Assembly: GCF_013139515.1 (NCBI RefSeq)
Contig: NZ_WTAR01000108.1
Span: forward strand, 1 to 42,834
DNA: 42,834 bases
Reading direction: 5' to 3'
DNA from: Lutibacter sp.
GTDB taxonomy: Bacteria; Bacteroidota; Bacteroidia; Flavobacteriales; Flavobacteriaceae
The stretch's first letter is position 1; every line of letters begins with the position of its first letter. This document shows, piece by piece, positions 1 through 8,925 of the stretch. The notes under the pieces are model-generated. The model ran no database searches. It worked only from the letters and a program-made list of their open reading frames with translations, and was not told the DNA's origin. A program made the translations under genes and the position numbers.

Positions 1-257
1 TAAAGTGCACCTCTTTCTTGTATTCCTTCAGCTAAACATAAAGCTGAATATCCTGTATAAGTTCCTATTTCTAAAATTGTGGTTGGTTGTATTAATTTAG
101 AAATCATAGATAATACACGCCCTTGAAATGCACCACTTAACATACGTGGGTTTACCACTTTTTGCCAGGTTTCTTTATATAATTGCTGTAAAAGTTCAGG
201 CTCTTTTTGAGAGTGTTTTACAACATAATCATCAATAATATCAGGTATAAAATTCAT
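1..257 (-). CDS. O-methyltransferase, class I SAM-dependent (partial, N-terminal 85 residues)
   Basis: Only the first 85 codons are in the window; the gene runs off the left edge. The translated start (MNFIPDIIDDYVVKHS) and the glycine-rich SAM-binding motif EIGTYTGYSALCLAEG at residues 63-78 match the Methyltransf_3 (caffeoyl-CoA O-methyltransferase-like) family, which moves a methyl group from S-adenosylmethionine to a hydroxyl group on a small molecule. The substrate cannot be told from this part. The ATG at 255-257 is preceded by a TACTTTTA element (269-276, minus strand) that resembles the phylum's TAnnTTTG box, giving a very short leader. The sigma/anti-sigma pair upstream is separated from it by a hairpin terminator. 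Confidence 0.8.
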   Translation of the reverse strand, partial: MNFIPDIIDDYVVKHSQKEPELLQQLYKETWQKVVNPRMLSGAFQGRVLSMISKLIQPTTILEIGTYTGYSALCLAEGIQERGAL

Positions 258-277
258 TTTTTTAATTATAAAAGTAC

Positions 278-309
278 AAAAAAAGGAACTTAAATTAAGC
301 TCCTTTTTA
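278..309 (-). terminator. Rho-independent terminator after the ECF sigma/anti-sigma pair
   Basis: An inverted repeat (AAAAAGGA, one A-C mismatch, CTTAA, tiny loop, TTAAG, TCCTTTTT) lies just past the anti-sigma stop codon. Read on the minus strand the stem is followed by a T tract, so it should end transcription before the O-methyltransferase gene. Confidence 0.65.
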
Positions 310-333
310 TTGTTTAAAGTTTATTATAAGAAA

Positions 334-582
334 TTAAATTCTAGCTTTAACTTCTTTTTCTAGGTGTTTTTTATCGGCTTCACTTAAACAATGTTCTTTT
401 CTTCCTTCTTCATCTTTCTGTTTGTTATAACATTTAGTTAATACCGTATTTTGCTTTGAATACATTCCGCATTTTTCACATAAAAACAAGTGAAAACTTA
501 ATCTTATTTTATCCCAAAGTGAAGCTTCACCGTATTGGTTTTTATCACAAATTTTTGTTGCTTCGTCGCAGCTTAATTTCAT
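334..582 (-). CDS. Small soluble zinc-binding anti-sigma-like protein (zf-HC2/ZAS type)
   Basis: An 82-residue protein encoded directly after an ECF sigma factor (10-base gap, same strand). It shows the pattern Cys5-x25-His31-x3-Cys35-x2-Cys38, the zinc ligand arrangement of ZAS anti-sigma factors such as RsrA. More cysteines (12, 51, 65) and a highly charged lysine/glutamate tail follow. There is no membrane segment, so unlike many Bacteroidota anti-sigma factors it should act in the cytoplasm. By position and motif it probably binds and restrains the adjacent sigma factor, possibly with thiol/zinc redox control; that is inference. Relatives of this protein sometimes carry unrelated enzyme names in databases, which the sequence does not support. 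Confidence 0.65.
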   Translation of the reverse strand: MKLSCDEATKICDKNQYGEASLWDKIRLSFHLFLCEKCGMYSKQNTVLTKCYNKQKDEEGRKEHCLSEADKKHLEKEVKARI

Positions 583-592
583 TTTAATCTAT

Positions 593-1162
593 TTAATTTT
601 TAAACCAACTTTCTTCCATACATTTCCTTAATTGAGTTCTGGCTCTATGGATAATTACCCAAAGGTTTGACGAGGTTATTTCTAACTCCTTACAAATCTC
701 CTCTGTTTCAAACTGTTGAATTGTTTTCATTCTAAAAACCATTTCATACTTTTCTGGTAAAGCTCCAATACATTTTTCTAGGGCTTCTTTTAATTCAGTA
801 TTATTAATGTCTTTTTCAATTTCATTATCCCAAGATGATGGAACTCTTTCTTCAATCCATTCTCCTTCTCTATCTCCATCTGTATAAAAATTCATTTTCA
901 CTTCAGCTTTACCTTTTGCCGAATTAATTTTACGGTAATGATCAATAATTTTTCTTTTGAGAATTGAAATTAACCAAGTTCTTTCACTTGCCTTTCCTTG
1001 AAAGTTTTCTTTTGCTTTTAATGCTGCAACAAATGTATCTTGTACAATGTCTTTAGCTAAATCCTGATTATTAATTCTACTAATAGTATAATTATACAAA
1101 TAATCAGCATGTAATGCCACCCATTTACTAGGATTTAGAACGTGTATGTTTGTTGATGACAT
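593..1162 (-). CDS. ECF-type RNA polymerase sigma-70 factor
   Basis: The 189-residue protein has the two-domain layout of extracytoplasmic-function sigma factors. Region 2 is seen around residues 20-80 (ISRINNQDLAKDIVQDTFVA, then the FQGKASERTWLISILKRKIID helix that contacts the -10 element). Region 4 is at about 125-185 (ALPEKYEMVFRMKTIQQFE followed by the helix-turn-helix EICKELEITSSNLWVIIHRA and a basic RARTQLRKC end). It would direct core RNA polymerase to a small regulon. The gene is first of a two-gene unit with the zinc-binding anti-sigma-like protein, the usual arrangement for such regulators. No target promoter can be named from the window. Confidence 0.92.
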   Translation of the reverse strand: MSSTNIHVLNPSKWVALHADYLYNYTISRINNQDLAKDIVQDTFVAALKAKENFQGKASERTWLISILKRKIIDHYRKINSAKGKAEVKMNFYTDGDREGEWIEERVPSSWDNEIEKDINNTELKEALEKCIGALPEKYEMVFRMKTIQQFETEEICKELEITSSNLWVIIHRARTQLRKCMEESWFKN

Positions 1163-1239
1163 TATTATAAATTAATTTTTAGCTAAAATATAAATTTAAG
1201 TTTACACTGCTTTAGTCTCTGTGAAAAATAATACTATTT

Positions 1240-4200
1240 CTAAATAGTGTATTTGCCAATAATACTAAAAAGTAATTTTTTATCTATTGGTTTTGTTAAA
1301 TAAGCATCAAACCCTTTTTCTAAAGCTATTTTTTTATCAGATTCCATAGCGAAAGCTGATAATGCAACAATTGGTAGCTTTGGTCTGTCCTTTTTTATAA
1401 GTTTCATTGCTTCATTTCCATCCATAATTGGCATCTTAATATCCATTAGCACTAAATCTATCTCTGGATTACTTTGAGACAATTCAACAGCTTTTTTACC
1501 ATTATCGGCTTCAATAAGTTTAAAATTGGTTTTTGAAAACAACTCGTTAATAAACATCATATTGTATTCCTCATCTTCGGCTACTAAAATTGTTAATTCT
1601 TTATCTTTCACTTGTAATGCTGGTTTTTGTTCTTCCACAACAGAAGTAATGATTGGTAGTTTCGATTTTATATATGGTATTGTAAAATTAATTGTGGTTC
1701 CTTTAGCGTTAGAATCTATCCAGATTTTTCCTCCAAATAATTCAACAAACTTTTTTGAAATTGCTAATCCTAATCCGGTACCTTGAAGTTTTTTACTTAT
1801 ATCTATGTTTGCTTGAATAAATCTATCAAAAATTTTATCTTGAATATCTTTTTCAATTCCAACTCCAGTATCTTTTACATAAAACTGAAGGTTACTATCT
1901 ATAAGTTGGTACCCAAACTCTATACTTCCTTCTTCGGTAAATTTAAACGCGTTAGATAATAAATTTGTTAATACCTGGTTTAGTTTTGTTTGGTCAATTT
2001 CAATTAAACTATCAAAGCTTTTCAAACCCTTTACACAATTTAATTGCAAGTTAGAAGCATTAGCTTTAGGCTTATAGAAATTGTAAAGTTCTTCTAATAA
2101 CTTATTTAAATTAATGCTTTCGTAATGCAATTGTACAGCACCTGCTTCAATTTTTGAAATATCTAAAATATCATTCACAATTGATAGCAATTGCTTGCTA
2201 CTATTAATTACAATTTTAGCGTATTTTCTTCTTTCTTTAGGTGATAATTCATCTTCTAAAAATAATTCTGAAAAACCAATAATCCCGTTCATTGGTGTTC
2301 TTATTTCATGGCTCATATTTGCCAAAAAGGACGATTTTAATTTATCCGATTCTTGTGCTTTATTTAATGCTATTTTTAATTCATTTTCAGCATTTTTTCG
2401 CTGTATTGTTGTGCTAATTTGGTTTGCAACAAACTCTAATAATTGCACATCGCTTTCATTATATGCATTTTTATTTTCATAACTTTGAACTACAATTACC
2501 CCAAAAACTTCTTCATTAATTTTTAAAGGTACACCTACCCAAATTTTTGAATCTTCACCTACTAAATGAACTAAACCTTTAGAAATTAACTCTGTATGAG
2601 AATTACCATTTACTAATAATGATTTTTTTGTTTTTAATACATAACCTGTTAACGTATTATTGGCTGAAAATTCAGTAATATCTTCTTTTTCATCAGTGTA
2701 ACATGGTGTACTAAACATGTTTGTTATTTCATTGTAAAGTGCTATGTAAAAATTACTAGTGTCTATTATTTTATGTAATTCATTTTTAATAAATAATCCA
2801 AACTCGCTAAAATCATTAATTGTAAGTGCTGCTTTTGAGATGTTATAAACAACTTTTTCTAACTCTTCATTTTTTACTTTATCTGATATGTCTTTTACTA
2901 CTGCATGTATTGTTGGTTGACTATCAATATCATTAATTTTTGTAAGAGAAACTTCAGCTGGAAAAATTTCACCGTTTTTATGTTGGTGACACCATCTAAA
3001 CCTGTGACTTCCATTTTCTATCGCTAGATTTATCATTTCTTCAGCTTTAATTGCTGAATCACTGCCGTCGCGTTGTTGTTTTGGAGATACTTTTGAAGGA
3101 TGTATTTGAAATAAAACTTCTTTACTACTATACCCAAACATTTTTAATGAAGCCTCATTACAATCAACAAATACATCATTTTTTAATATAAAAACAGCAT
3201 CAGCAGATTTTTCAAATATGGCTCTGTACTTTTTTTCAGAATTTTCAATTATTATTTTTGAATTTACCCTTTCTGTAATGTCATCAACCAATGATGCCAT
3301 ACCAATAACTTTTCCATCAACATCTTTTAACCCAACATTATACCAGCTACACGTTATTATTTTACCATTTTTAGTTACATTTTCATTGGTATTTCTAAAA
3401 CCTTCTTTTTGTACTAATAGTTTCTCTAAAATGTTTTTCATTTCACCTACTAAGTGAGGTGGTGTTATTAAATCTTTAATTGGGTAACCAATAGCTTCTT
3501 CAGCAGTATAACCAAATATTCTTTGAGCTGAATTATTCCATTCTAAAACATTAAAATCCAAATCCCAAATTATTGATGCCAGTGGCGTATTATTAAATTG
3601 ATCTTGAATGCGCTGATTACTTATAATAAATAAATCTTCTGTTCTTTTTTGTTCTGTAATATCTTCACCAATACCTTGTATGTGGGTTAATATGTTCTGC
3701 TGGTTTCTAATAGCTTCTAACTTAACTTTCAACCATTTTACTTCACCTTGTTTTGTGATAATTCTAAAAGGTTTTAAAGCATGTCTGTCAGAATAAATTC
3801 CTTTACTAAATTTAAGAATTTCTGATCCTACAAATTCTATATCATTAGAGTGTAAAACTTCATATATTTTTATGTTACTATTTAAAAAATCTACATGCTT
3901 GTAACCCAACAAATCTATGGTGTTTTCTGAAGCAAATTCAACAGGGAAATCCCATTCATTTTTACACAAAACAGATACAGATGCACTATTATTAATAATA
4001 TTGTAAGCTGTTTTTAACTTGTTTTCATTACTTTTTTTGTTTGTTATTTCATGAAAAAACAATAACATACCTTCACTTGAAGGAATAATTCTGTTTTCAA
4101 ACCATCGTCCCCAAGGTTCAAAATAATTTTCAAAACTTATTGGTTTTCGTGTTTCTAATGCTTCCTGATAATTATCAAAAAAGGTGTCTCCTTCTTTTTC

Positions 4201-5286
4201 TGGAAATTCAGTCCAAATATGTTTTCCTATTAATTCTTCTGAAGATCTTCCAAGTAAATTAGAAGCTTGTTCATTTACGTATAAATAATTTGAGTTATAA
4301 TCTAAAATTACAAACCCATCTTTTATACTTGAAAGTGTTTTAGAAAATAAATTTTTAGTAGTGTTTAGTTTTTGTTCAGAAAGTACACTTTCGGTAACAT
4401 CATGACAAATTCCAATTATTTTTAAAATTCTACCATTTTTAATTACTGCTGTCCGCTTTTCATTAAGGTATTTTAATTCACCTTGATGCGTAATAATTCT
4501 ATAATTTAAATTTTGATTTGGGTTTTTAAGTAAAAAATCTACACTAAAATCATTTGCCAAGTGTCTATCATCAGCATGAACATATTTTAAATAAAAATCA
4601 GGCGTTAGGTATTGTTTTTCTGGTTTAAAGCCAATTAATTTATAAGCTTCATCTGACCAATGTGTTTTTTTTGTAGAAAAATCAAACTCCCAACTTCCCG
4701 TTTTTGATGCTTCTTGAGCTGCTCTATATCTTTTTTCACTTAAAGCTAATGCTTTACGTGCTTTAATTCTTTCGGTTATATTTTCTACAGATACAATAAT
4801 TGTATCTAGTGTGTTTTCACTTCCTTCAACAACTTTAAATTTAATTGCGATATCAAATTCATCACCTTCAAGAGTTTTATTAACTGTTTCTATTTCGGTT
4901 ACTTTAGCTCCTAATAAAACATCTGTTAATAGTTTTGAAAAAGCAATACCTGAAGATTCAGTAAAAGTATTATCTAAATTTGAAAATAACTCTTGCTTTG
5001 TTTTGGCTTTATATAATTTTAAAGTAGTTGAATTAACGTCTTTAATTGTAACTAGTGTAGCTAATTTTTGAATTGAATTTAAACTACTTTCTTTAATGTA
5101 CGACTTAGCATCTGTATTATTTTCTTTTGCTATAGTATCAATATGTGTTTTTAATTTAGAGAAGTCCTCTATCCAAAGTGAGATGGGTGCATGTTCAAAA
5201 AAAGAATAATAAGTATCACTTAGTTTATCCTTTGAAATACTTAATAAATTTGAAGAAATTTTATTTGTGACAATCTTCTTTGTCAT
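1240..5286 (-). CDS. Multi-PAS/GAF hybrid sensor histidine kinase with C-terminal receiver domain
   Basis: A 1348-residue sensor. In order I see about six PAS units (roughly residues 25-175, 185-300, 310-420, 425-545, 555-675, 685-805), a GAF domain (about 810-965), a coiled linker, the HisKA domain with phospho-acceptor His993 in SHEIRTPMNG, a HATPase_c domain (N box near 1112, DTGVGI near 1140, GTGLGLAISK near 1170) and a receiver domain (about 1230-1345) with phospho-acceptor Asp1282 in LVLMDIKMP and the conserved lysine in YLTKP. There is no signal peptide or membrane segment, so sensing is cytosolic. The receiver suggests a phosphorelay to an unlinked histidine phosphotransfer protein or response regulator. 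A second, smaller kinase gene lies 119 bases upstream on the same strand. Confidence 0.95.
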   Translation of the reverse strand: MTKKIVTNKISSNLLSISKDKLSDTYYSFFEHAPISLWIEDFSKLKTHIDTIAKENNTDAKSYIKESSLNSIQKLATLVTIKDVNSTTLKLYKAKTKQELFSNLDNTFTESSGIAFSKLLTDVLLGAKVTEIETVNKTLEGDEFDIAIKFKVVEGSENTLDTIIVSVENITERIKARKALALSEKRYRAAQEASKTGSWEFDFSTKKTHWSDEAYKLIGFKPEKQYLTPDFYLKYVHADDRHLANDFSVDFLLKNPNQNLNYRIITHQGELKYLNEKRTAVIKNGRILKIIGICHDVTESVLSEQKLNTTKNLFSKTLSSIKDGFVILDYNSNYLYVNEQASNLLGRSSEELIGKHIWTEFPEKEGDTFFDNYQEALETRKPISFENYFEPWGRWFENRIIPSSEGMLLFFHEITNKKSNENKLKTAYNIINNSASVSVLCKNEWDFPVEFASENTIDLLGYKHVDFLNSNIKIYEVLHSNDIEFVGSEILKFSKGIYSDRHALKPFRIITKQGEVKWLKVKLEAIRNQQNILTHIQGIGEDITEQKRTEDLFIISNQRIQDQFNNTPLASIIWDLDFNVLEWNNSAQRIFGYTAEEAIGYPIKDLITPPHLVGEMKNILEKLLVQKEGFRNTNENVTKNGKIITCSWYNVGLKDVDGKVIGMASLVDDITERVNSKIIIENSEKKYRAIFEKSADAVFILKNDVFVDCNEASLKMFGYSSKEVLFQIHPSKVSPKQQRDGSDSAIKAEEMINLAIENGSHRFRWCHQHKNGEIFPAEVSLTKINDIDSQPTIHAVVKDISDKVKNEELEKVVYNISKAALTINDFSEFGLFIKNELHKIIDTSNFYIALYNEITNMFSTPCYTDEKEDITEFSANNTLTGYVLKTKKSLLVNGNSHTELISKGLVHLVGEDSKIWVGVPLKINEEVFGVIVVQSYENKNAYNESDVQLLEFVANQISTTIQRKNAENELKIALNKAQESDKLKSSFLANMSHEIRTPMNGIIGFSELFLEDELSPKERRKYAKIVINSSKQLLSIVNDILDISKIEAGAVQLHYESINLNKLLEELYNFYKPKANASNLQLNCVKGLKSFDSLIEIDQTKLNQVLTNLLSNAFKFTEEGSIEFGYQLIDSNLQFYVKDTGVGIEKDIQDKIFDRFIQANIDISKKLQGTGLGLAISKKFVELFGGKIWIDSNAKGTTINFTIPYIKSKLPIITSVVEEQKPALQVKDKELTILVAEDEEYNMMFINELFSKTNFKLIEADNGKKAVELSQSNPEIDLVLMDIKMPIMDGNEAMKLIKKDRPKLPIVALSAFAMESDKKIALEKGFDAYLTKPIDKKLLFSIIGKYTI

Positions 5287-5405
5287 TGTGTTTTAGTTTG
5301 GGGTTTAGTAATTTATAAAGATACACTTTTTTTTAATTTAATTAAATATTTTTTAAATTACATACATCTAAATACCAGGCGTTTAAAGCGAAAAAAGAAA
5401 AAATA

Positions 5406-6197
5406 TTATTTGGGAAGCGTTATTGTTATGCTAGTTCCTTTATTAAAAATACTTGTAGCACTAACTTTTCCATTGTGACTTACAACTATTTTTTTTGCTA
5501 TAGATAATCCTAAACCTATGCATTTTTGTTTATCTTCAGAATAGGTGTTTACTACATGAAAATTATTAAAAACAGCGTGTAAATCATCTTCAGAAATACC
5601 AATTCCTTCATCTGTTATTGTAGTTTCAATAGCTGTTGAAGTTTCTTTAACCTTAATTGTAATTGTAGTATTTTTGTTAGAAAATCTTAAAGCATTATTT
5701 AAAATATTTCTTATTGCAACACTAATTTCCTCCTTATCAACCATTAGTATTATTGGAGTTTTAGGAAATTCTTTCTCAATTATAATATTTTTTTCTGAAG
5801 CTATATTCTTAAACTCTTTACTAATATTCATTAGTATTTCAATGTAGTTTAAAGGCGCAAAAGTAAAGTTGAAATCAGTTGCATCTAATTGTGTGTATTT
5901 AGCAATTTGATTTAGTAATTGGATTGAGAAATCTGCAGATTTTTTTATTATCTGTATGTGTTTCTCCAATTTTTCAGAAGTATAATCATCAATACCTTCT
6001 AAAATCATATCTGAAAAAGAAAAAATAACTCCAACTGGGTTTTTTAAATTATGAACTAATTTACCCATAGATTTTTGATTGCTTTCCTGAACCAAAGAAA
6101 GTTCATTTGTTTTGCTTTTCAATTGTAAACTAAGCTCAACAATTTTTTCTTCTAATTGATCAATATATGCATCAGTATTTTTACTTTTCTCTTTCAA
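5406..6197 (-). CDS. Cytosolic sensor histidine kinase (HisKA + HATPase)
   Basis: A 263-residue kinase without membrane segments. Residues 1-40 form a charged coiled coil (QLEEKIVELSLQLKSKT). The dimerisation/phospho-acceptor domain carries His49 in MGKLVHNLKNPVGVIFSF, a variant H box with HNLKNP. The ATP-binding domain has the N box (IRNILNNALRFS), DEGIGI, and the G2 box GLGLSIAKK, ending in GTSITITLPK. There is no sensor domain beyond the coiled coil, so a partner protein may supply the signal. It sits upstream of the large hybrid kinase on the same strand, and the intergenic spacing leaves room for a separate promoter. No stand-alone response regulator is encoded nearby. The panB gene diverges from it. 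Confidence 0.9.
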   Translation of the reverse strand: MKEKSKNTDAYIDQLEEKIVELSLQLKSKTNELSLVQESNQKSMGKLVHNLKNPVGVIFSFSDMILEGIDDYTSEKLEKHIQIIKKSADFSIQLLNQIAKYTQLDATDFNFTFAPLNYIEILMNISKEFKNIASEKNIIIEKEFPKTPIILMVDKEEISVAIRNILNNALRFSNKNTTITIKVKETSTAIETTITDEGIGISEDDLHAVFNNFHVVNTYSEDKQKCIGLGLSIAKKIVVSHNGKVSATSIFNKGTSITITLPK

Positions 6198-6364
6198 AGT
6201 TGAATTAAATTTGAAGTAAATATAACCTTATTCTCATAATTTCTCAAACTTTTATAGGAAGGTTTTTCTTTATTCAAAAATTAAAATAAATTCAAAATAA
6301 GAACTTTTTAAAACAAAACTGATTTTTTACTACTTTTACCTTTTAAGATTTTAAACAACAATAC

Positions 6365-7183
6365 ATGTCAACAGCAAAAAAAGACTATAAAAGAATTACC
6401 ACTAAAAGTTTGGTAGAAATGAAAAATAATGGCGAGAAAATTGCTATGCTTACCGCCTATGATTATACAATGGCTAAAATTGTTGATAACGCAGGAATAG
6501 ACATTATTTTAGTGGGCGATTCTGCCTCAAATGTTATGGCTGGTCATGAAACCACACTACCAATTACTCTAGATCAAATGATTTACCACGCAAGTTCTGT
6601 TGTTAGAGCAATTGAACGCTGTTTGGTAGTGGTAGATTTACCTTTTGGAAGTTACCAAGGAAACTCTAAAAGTGCTTTAGATTCTGCTATTAGAATTATG
6701 AAAGAATCTGGTGGTCATGCAGTAAAACTTGAAGGAGGAAGCGAAATTAGAGAATCAATCTCAAGAATTTTAACCGCCGGAATTCCTGTAATGGGTCATT
6801 TAGGATTGACACCACAATCTATTTATAAATTTGGAACGTACACCGTTAGAGCTAAAGAAGAAGAAGAAGCCGAAAAATTAATTGAAGATGCTTTGCTACT
6901 TGAACAATTAGGTTGTTTTGCATTGGTTTTAGAAAAAGTGCCTGCAAAATTGGCAAAAAAAGTAGCCGAAAGTATTTCTATCCCTGTAATTGGTATTGGT
7001 GCTGGAAATGGGGTTGACGGACAAGTGTTAGTTACTCATGATATGCTTGGAATGACACACGAGTTTCACCCACGTTTTTTACGTCGCTATTTAGATTTAT
7101 ATACCGAAATGAACAACGCTTTTGAAAATTATATTTCTGATGTGAAAAGTAAAGATTTTCCAAACGAAGAAGAACAATATTAA
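6365..7183 (+). CDS. panB: 3-methyl-2-oxobutanoate hydroxymethyltransferase (ketopantoate synthesis)
   Basis: Transfers a hydroxymethyl group from 5,10-methylenetetrahydrofolate to alpha-ketoisovalerate to make ketopantoate, the first committed step to pantothenate and coenzyme A. The 272 residues match the usual PanB length and show its signature blocks: [19 protein letters not shown] with the metal-binding Asp, [29 protein letters not shown], the catalytic glutamate in [11 protein letters not shown], and [20 protein letters not shown]. It acts in the cytoplasm as a TIM barrel. The TAA stop overlaps the ATG of the next gene by one base (TAATG at 7181-7185), so the two are likely translated in a coupled way. 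Confidence 0.97.
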   Translation: MSTAKKDYKRITTKSLVEMKNNGEKIAMLTAYDYTMAKIVDNAGIDIILVGDSASNVMAGHETTLPITLDQMIYHASSVVRAIERCLVVVDLPFGSYQGNSKSALDSAIRIMKESGGHAVKLEGGSEIRESISRILTAGIPVMGHLGLTPQSIYKFGTYTVRAKEEEEAEKLIEDALLLEQLGCFALVLEKVPAKLAKKVAESISIPVIGIGAGNGVDGQVLVTHDMLGMTHEFHPRFLRRYLDLYTEMNNAFENYISDVKSKDFPNEEEQY

Positions 7184-8532
7184 TGAAAGTTCTGCTTATT
7201 GATACTAACCACCAATTACTTCAAACCGGTTTAGAAAAACTAGGCTGTATTTGTGATGAAGATTATACTTCAACCAAACAGCAAATTGAAGAGAAAATTC
7301 ACAAATATGATGGTGTAGTTATTAGAAGTAGATTTAATATTGATAAACCATTTTTAGACAAAGCAACTAACTTAAAATTTATTGCTAGAGTTGGCGCCGG
7401 TCTAGAAAGTATTGATGAAGAATACGCTGTGAAAAAAGGCGTACAATTAATATCTGCTCCTGAAGGAAATAGAAATGCCGTAGGAGAACATGCTTTAGGA
7501 ATGCTATTAATGTTGTTTAATAACCTAATAAAAGCTGATCTTGAAATTAGAAATGGAAAATGGCTTCGCGAAGCAAATAGAGGTGTTGAATTAGAAGGAA
7601 AAACAGTTGGCATTATTGGCTATGGAAACATGGGAAAAGCCTTTGCTAAAAAATTAAAAGGTTTTGATGTTGAAGTTATTTGTTATGATATTAAAGAAGG
7701 TGTTAGCGATGAAAATTGCAAACAAGTTTCATTAAAAGAATTGCAAGAAAAAACAGATGTTTTAAGCTTGCACACACCTTTTAATCAGCTTTCACATAAT
7801 ATGGTAAATAATGAATTTATCAATAATTTTAAAAAGCCATTCTATCTTATAAACACAGCTCGCGGATCGGCAGTTGTAACAAATCATCTAGTTGAAGGAC
7901 TTATAAATAAAAAGGTATTAGGAGCTTGTTTAGATGTACTAGAATACGAAAAGTTATCATTCGAGAATTTATTTGAAAATGATGAACTTCCAGAAGCATT
8001 TGATTATTTAATTCATGCTGAAAATGTATTGCTTTCACCTCATGTTGCGGGTTGGACCGTTGAATCTAAAATTAAATTAGCACAAACAATAGTTGATAAG
8101 GTTGAAGCCCATTTTTTTACAAAACAAACTGTTGAAACTAAAAAAGAACTTAAAAGAGTTACTGGTATTGGAGGCTTATTTTTTAAAACTGAAAATCCTG
8201 AAAAATTAAAAGAATGGTATAAAAATCATTTAGGTTTTAATACTGATGATTGGGGCTGTACTTTTTGGGGAAAAGATGAAAAAGGTAATAAAGCAAGTAC
8301 ACAATGGAGCCCTTTTAAAAACGATACAACTTATTTTTCTCCGTCAACAAAAGAGTATATGTTTAATTATAGAGTTCACAATTTAAAAAAGCTTTTAATG
8401 AAGCTTAAAAAGGAAGAAATAACAATTGTTGGAGAGGTTGAAGAGTATGAATACGGTAAGTTTGGGTGGATATTAGACCCTGATGGAAATAAAATTGAAC
8501 TTTGGGAACCAATTGACGCTCCATTCTTATAA
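7183..8532 (+). CDS. D-2-hydroxyacid dehydrogenase fused to a glyoxalase/VOC domain
   Basis: A 449-residue two-domain protein. Residues 1-315 are a complete NAD-dependent D-2-hydroxyacid dehydrogenase of the 3-phosphoglycerate dehydrogenase superfamily, with the Rossmann motif GYGNMG (146-151) and the catalytic triad Arg227 (NTARGS), Glu254 (LDVLE) and His287 (SPHVAGW). Residues about 325-445 are a vicinal-oxygen-chelate domain (VTGIGGLFFKTENPEKLKEWY... and WILDPDGNKIELWEP). There is no stop codon or obvious frameshift at the junction (bases about 8130-8160), so it reads as a genuine fusion. The substrate of each half is unknown. The one-base overlap with panB suggests an operon. The dehydrogenase assignment is firm; the fusion's role is not. 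Confidence 0.88.
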   Translation: MKVLLIDTNHQLLQTGLEKLGCICDEDYTSTKQQIEEKIHKYDGVVIRSRFNIDKPFLDKATNLKFIARVGAGLESIDEEYAVKKGVQLISAPEGNRNAVGEHALGMLLMLFNNLIKADLEIRNGKWLREANRGVELEGKTVGIIGYGNMGKAFAKKLKGFDVEVICYDIKEGVSDENCKQVSLKELQEKTDVLSLHTPFNQLSHNMVNNEFINNFKKPFYLINTARGSAVVTNHLVEGLINKKVLGACLDVLEYEKLSFENLFENDELPEAFDYLIHAENVLLSPHVAGWTVESKIKLAQTIVDKVEAHFFTKQTVETKKELKRVTGIGGLFFKTENPEKLKEWYKNHLGFNTDDWGCTFWGKDEKGNKASTQWSPFKNDTTYFSPSTKEYMFNYRVHNLKKLLMKLKKEEITIVGEVEEYEYGKFGWILDPDGNKIELWEPIDAPFL

Positions 8533-8571
8533 GAAATTTGTAATTTTGTAATACTAATTAAACTGAAAATA

Positions 8572-8847
8572 ATGGAAATAACAGATGAAAACGGAAATGT
8601 ACTTCCTAAAAGCAATGAAGAAAGTAAAAGAATAGTAGCTGGTGTTTTAGCAATTGTACTTGGTGGATTTGCTGTACATAAATTTATTCTTGGCTATACT
8701 AAAACGGGTATTATTCAAGTAATTTTAACTTTTGCTACGTGTGGTTTTGTAGGTATTCTGTCTCTTATTGAAGGTATTATTTACCTTACAAAAACTGATG
8801 AAGAGTTTATAAACACATACCAAACTAATAAAAAAGAGTGGTTCTAA
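8572..8847 (+). CDS. TM2 domain-containing small membrane protein
   Basis: The 91-residue protein has a charged, soluble first 20 residues and then two hydrophobic helices (about 24-42 and 50-72) joined by the family hallmark GGFAVHKFILGYTKTGIIQ. The second helix leads into IEGIIYLTKTDEEF, the usual TM2 ending. TM2 proteins are inner-membrane proteins of unknown biochemical role, so no function is proposed. It starts 39 bases after the dehydrogenase-VOC gene and is followed at once by a strong terminator, so it probably closes the panB unit. Confidence 0.9.
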   Translation: MEITDENGNVLPKSNEESKRIVAGVLAIVLGGFAVHKFILGYTKTGIIQVILTFATCGFVGILSLIEGIIYLTKTDEEFINTYQTNKKEWF

Positions 8848-8853
8848 AAAAAT

Positions 8854-8884
8854 AAAAAACTCATTTATTAAAATGAGTTTTTTT
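8854..8884 (+). terminator. Rho-independent terminator after the TM2 gene
   Basis: A perfect 13-bp stem (AAAAAACTCATTT / AAATGAGTTTTTT) with a four-base ATTA loop starts seven bases past the TM2 stop codon and ends in a T run. It separates the panB unit from the ArsR gene. Confidence 0.9.
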
Positions 8885-8896
8885 ATTCAATTTATT

Positions 8897-8912
8897 ATCG
8901 TAATATTGCAAT
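8897..8912. promoter_or_regulatory. Candidate ArsR operator (degenerate copy) overlapping the arsR-like promoter
   Basis: ATCGTA-ATAT-TGCAAT is an imperfect palindrome whose left arm is identical to that of the perfect-armed site at 9274-9289. It overlaps a TAATATTG -7-like element (8901-8908). ArsR-family repressors normally bind such inverted repeats over their own promoter, so autoregulation is likely (inference). Confidence 0.5.
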
Positions 8913-8925
8913 GTTAAAACAATAT

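Noticed and set aside
7299-7613. A 104-residue minus-strand frame within the dehydrogenase gene
   Set aside because: It is antisense to conserved catalytic sequence and has no features of its own.
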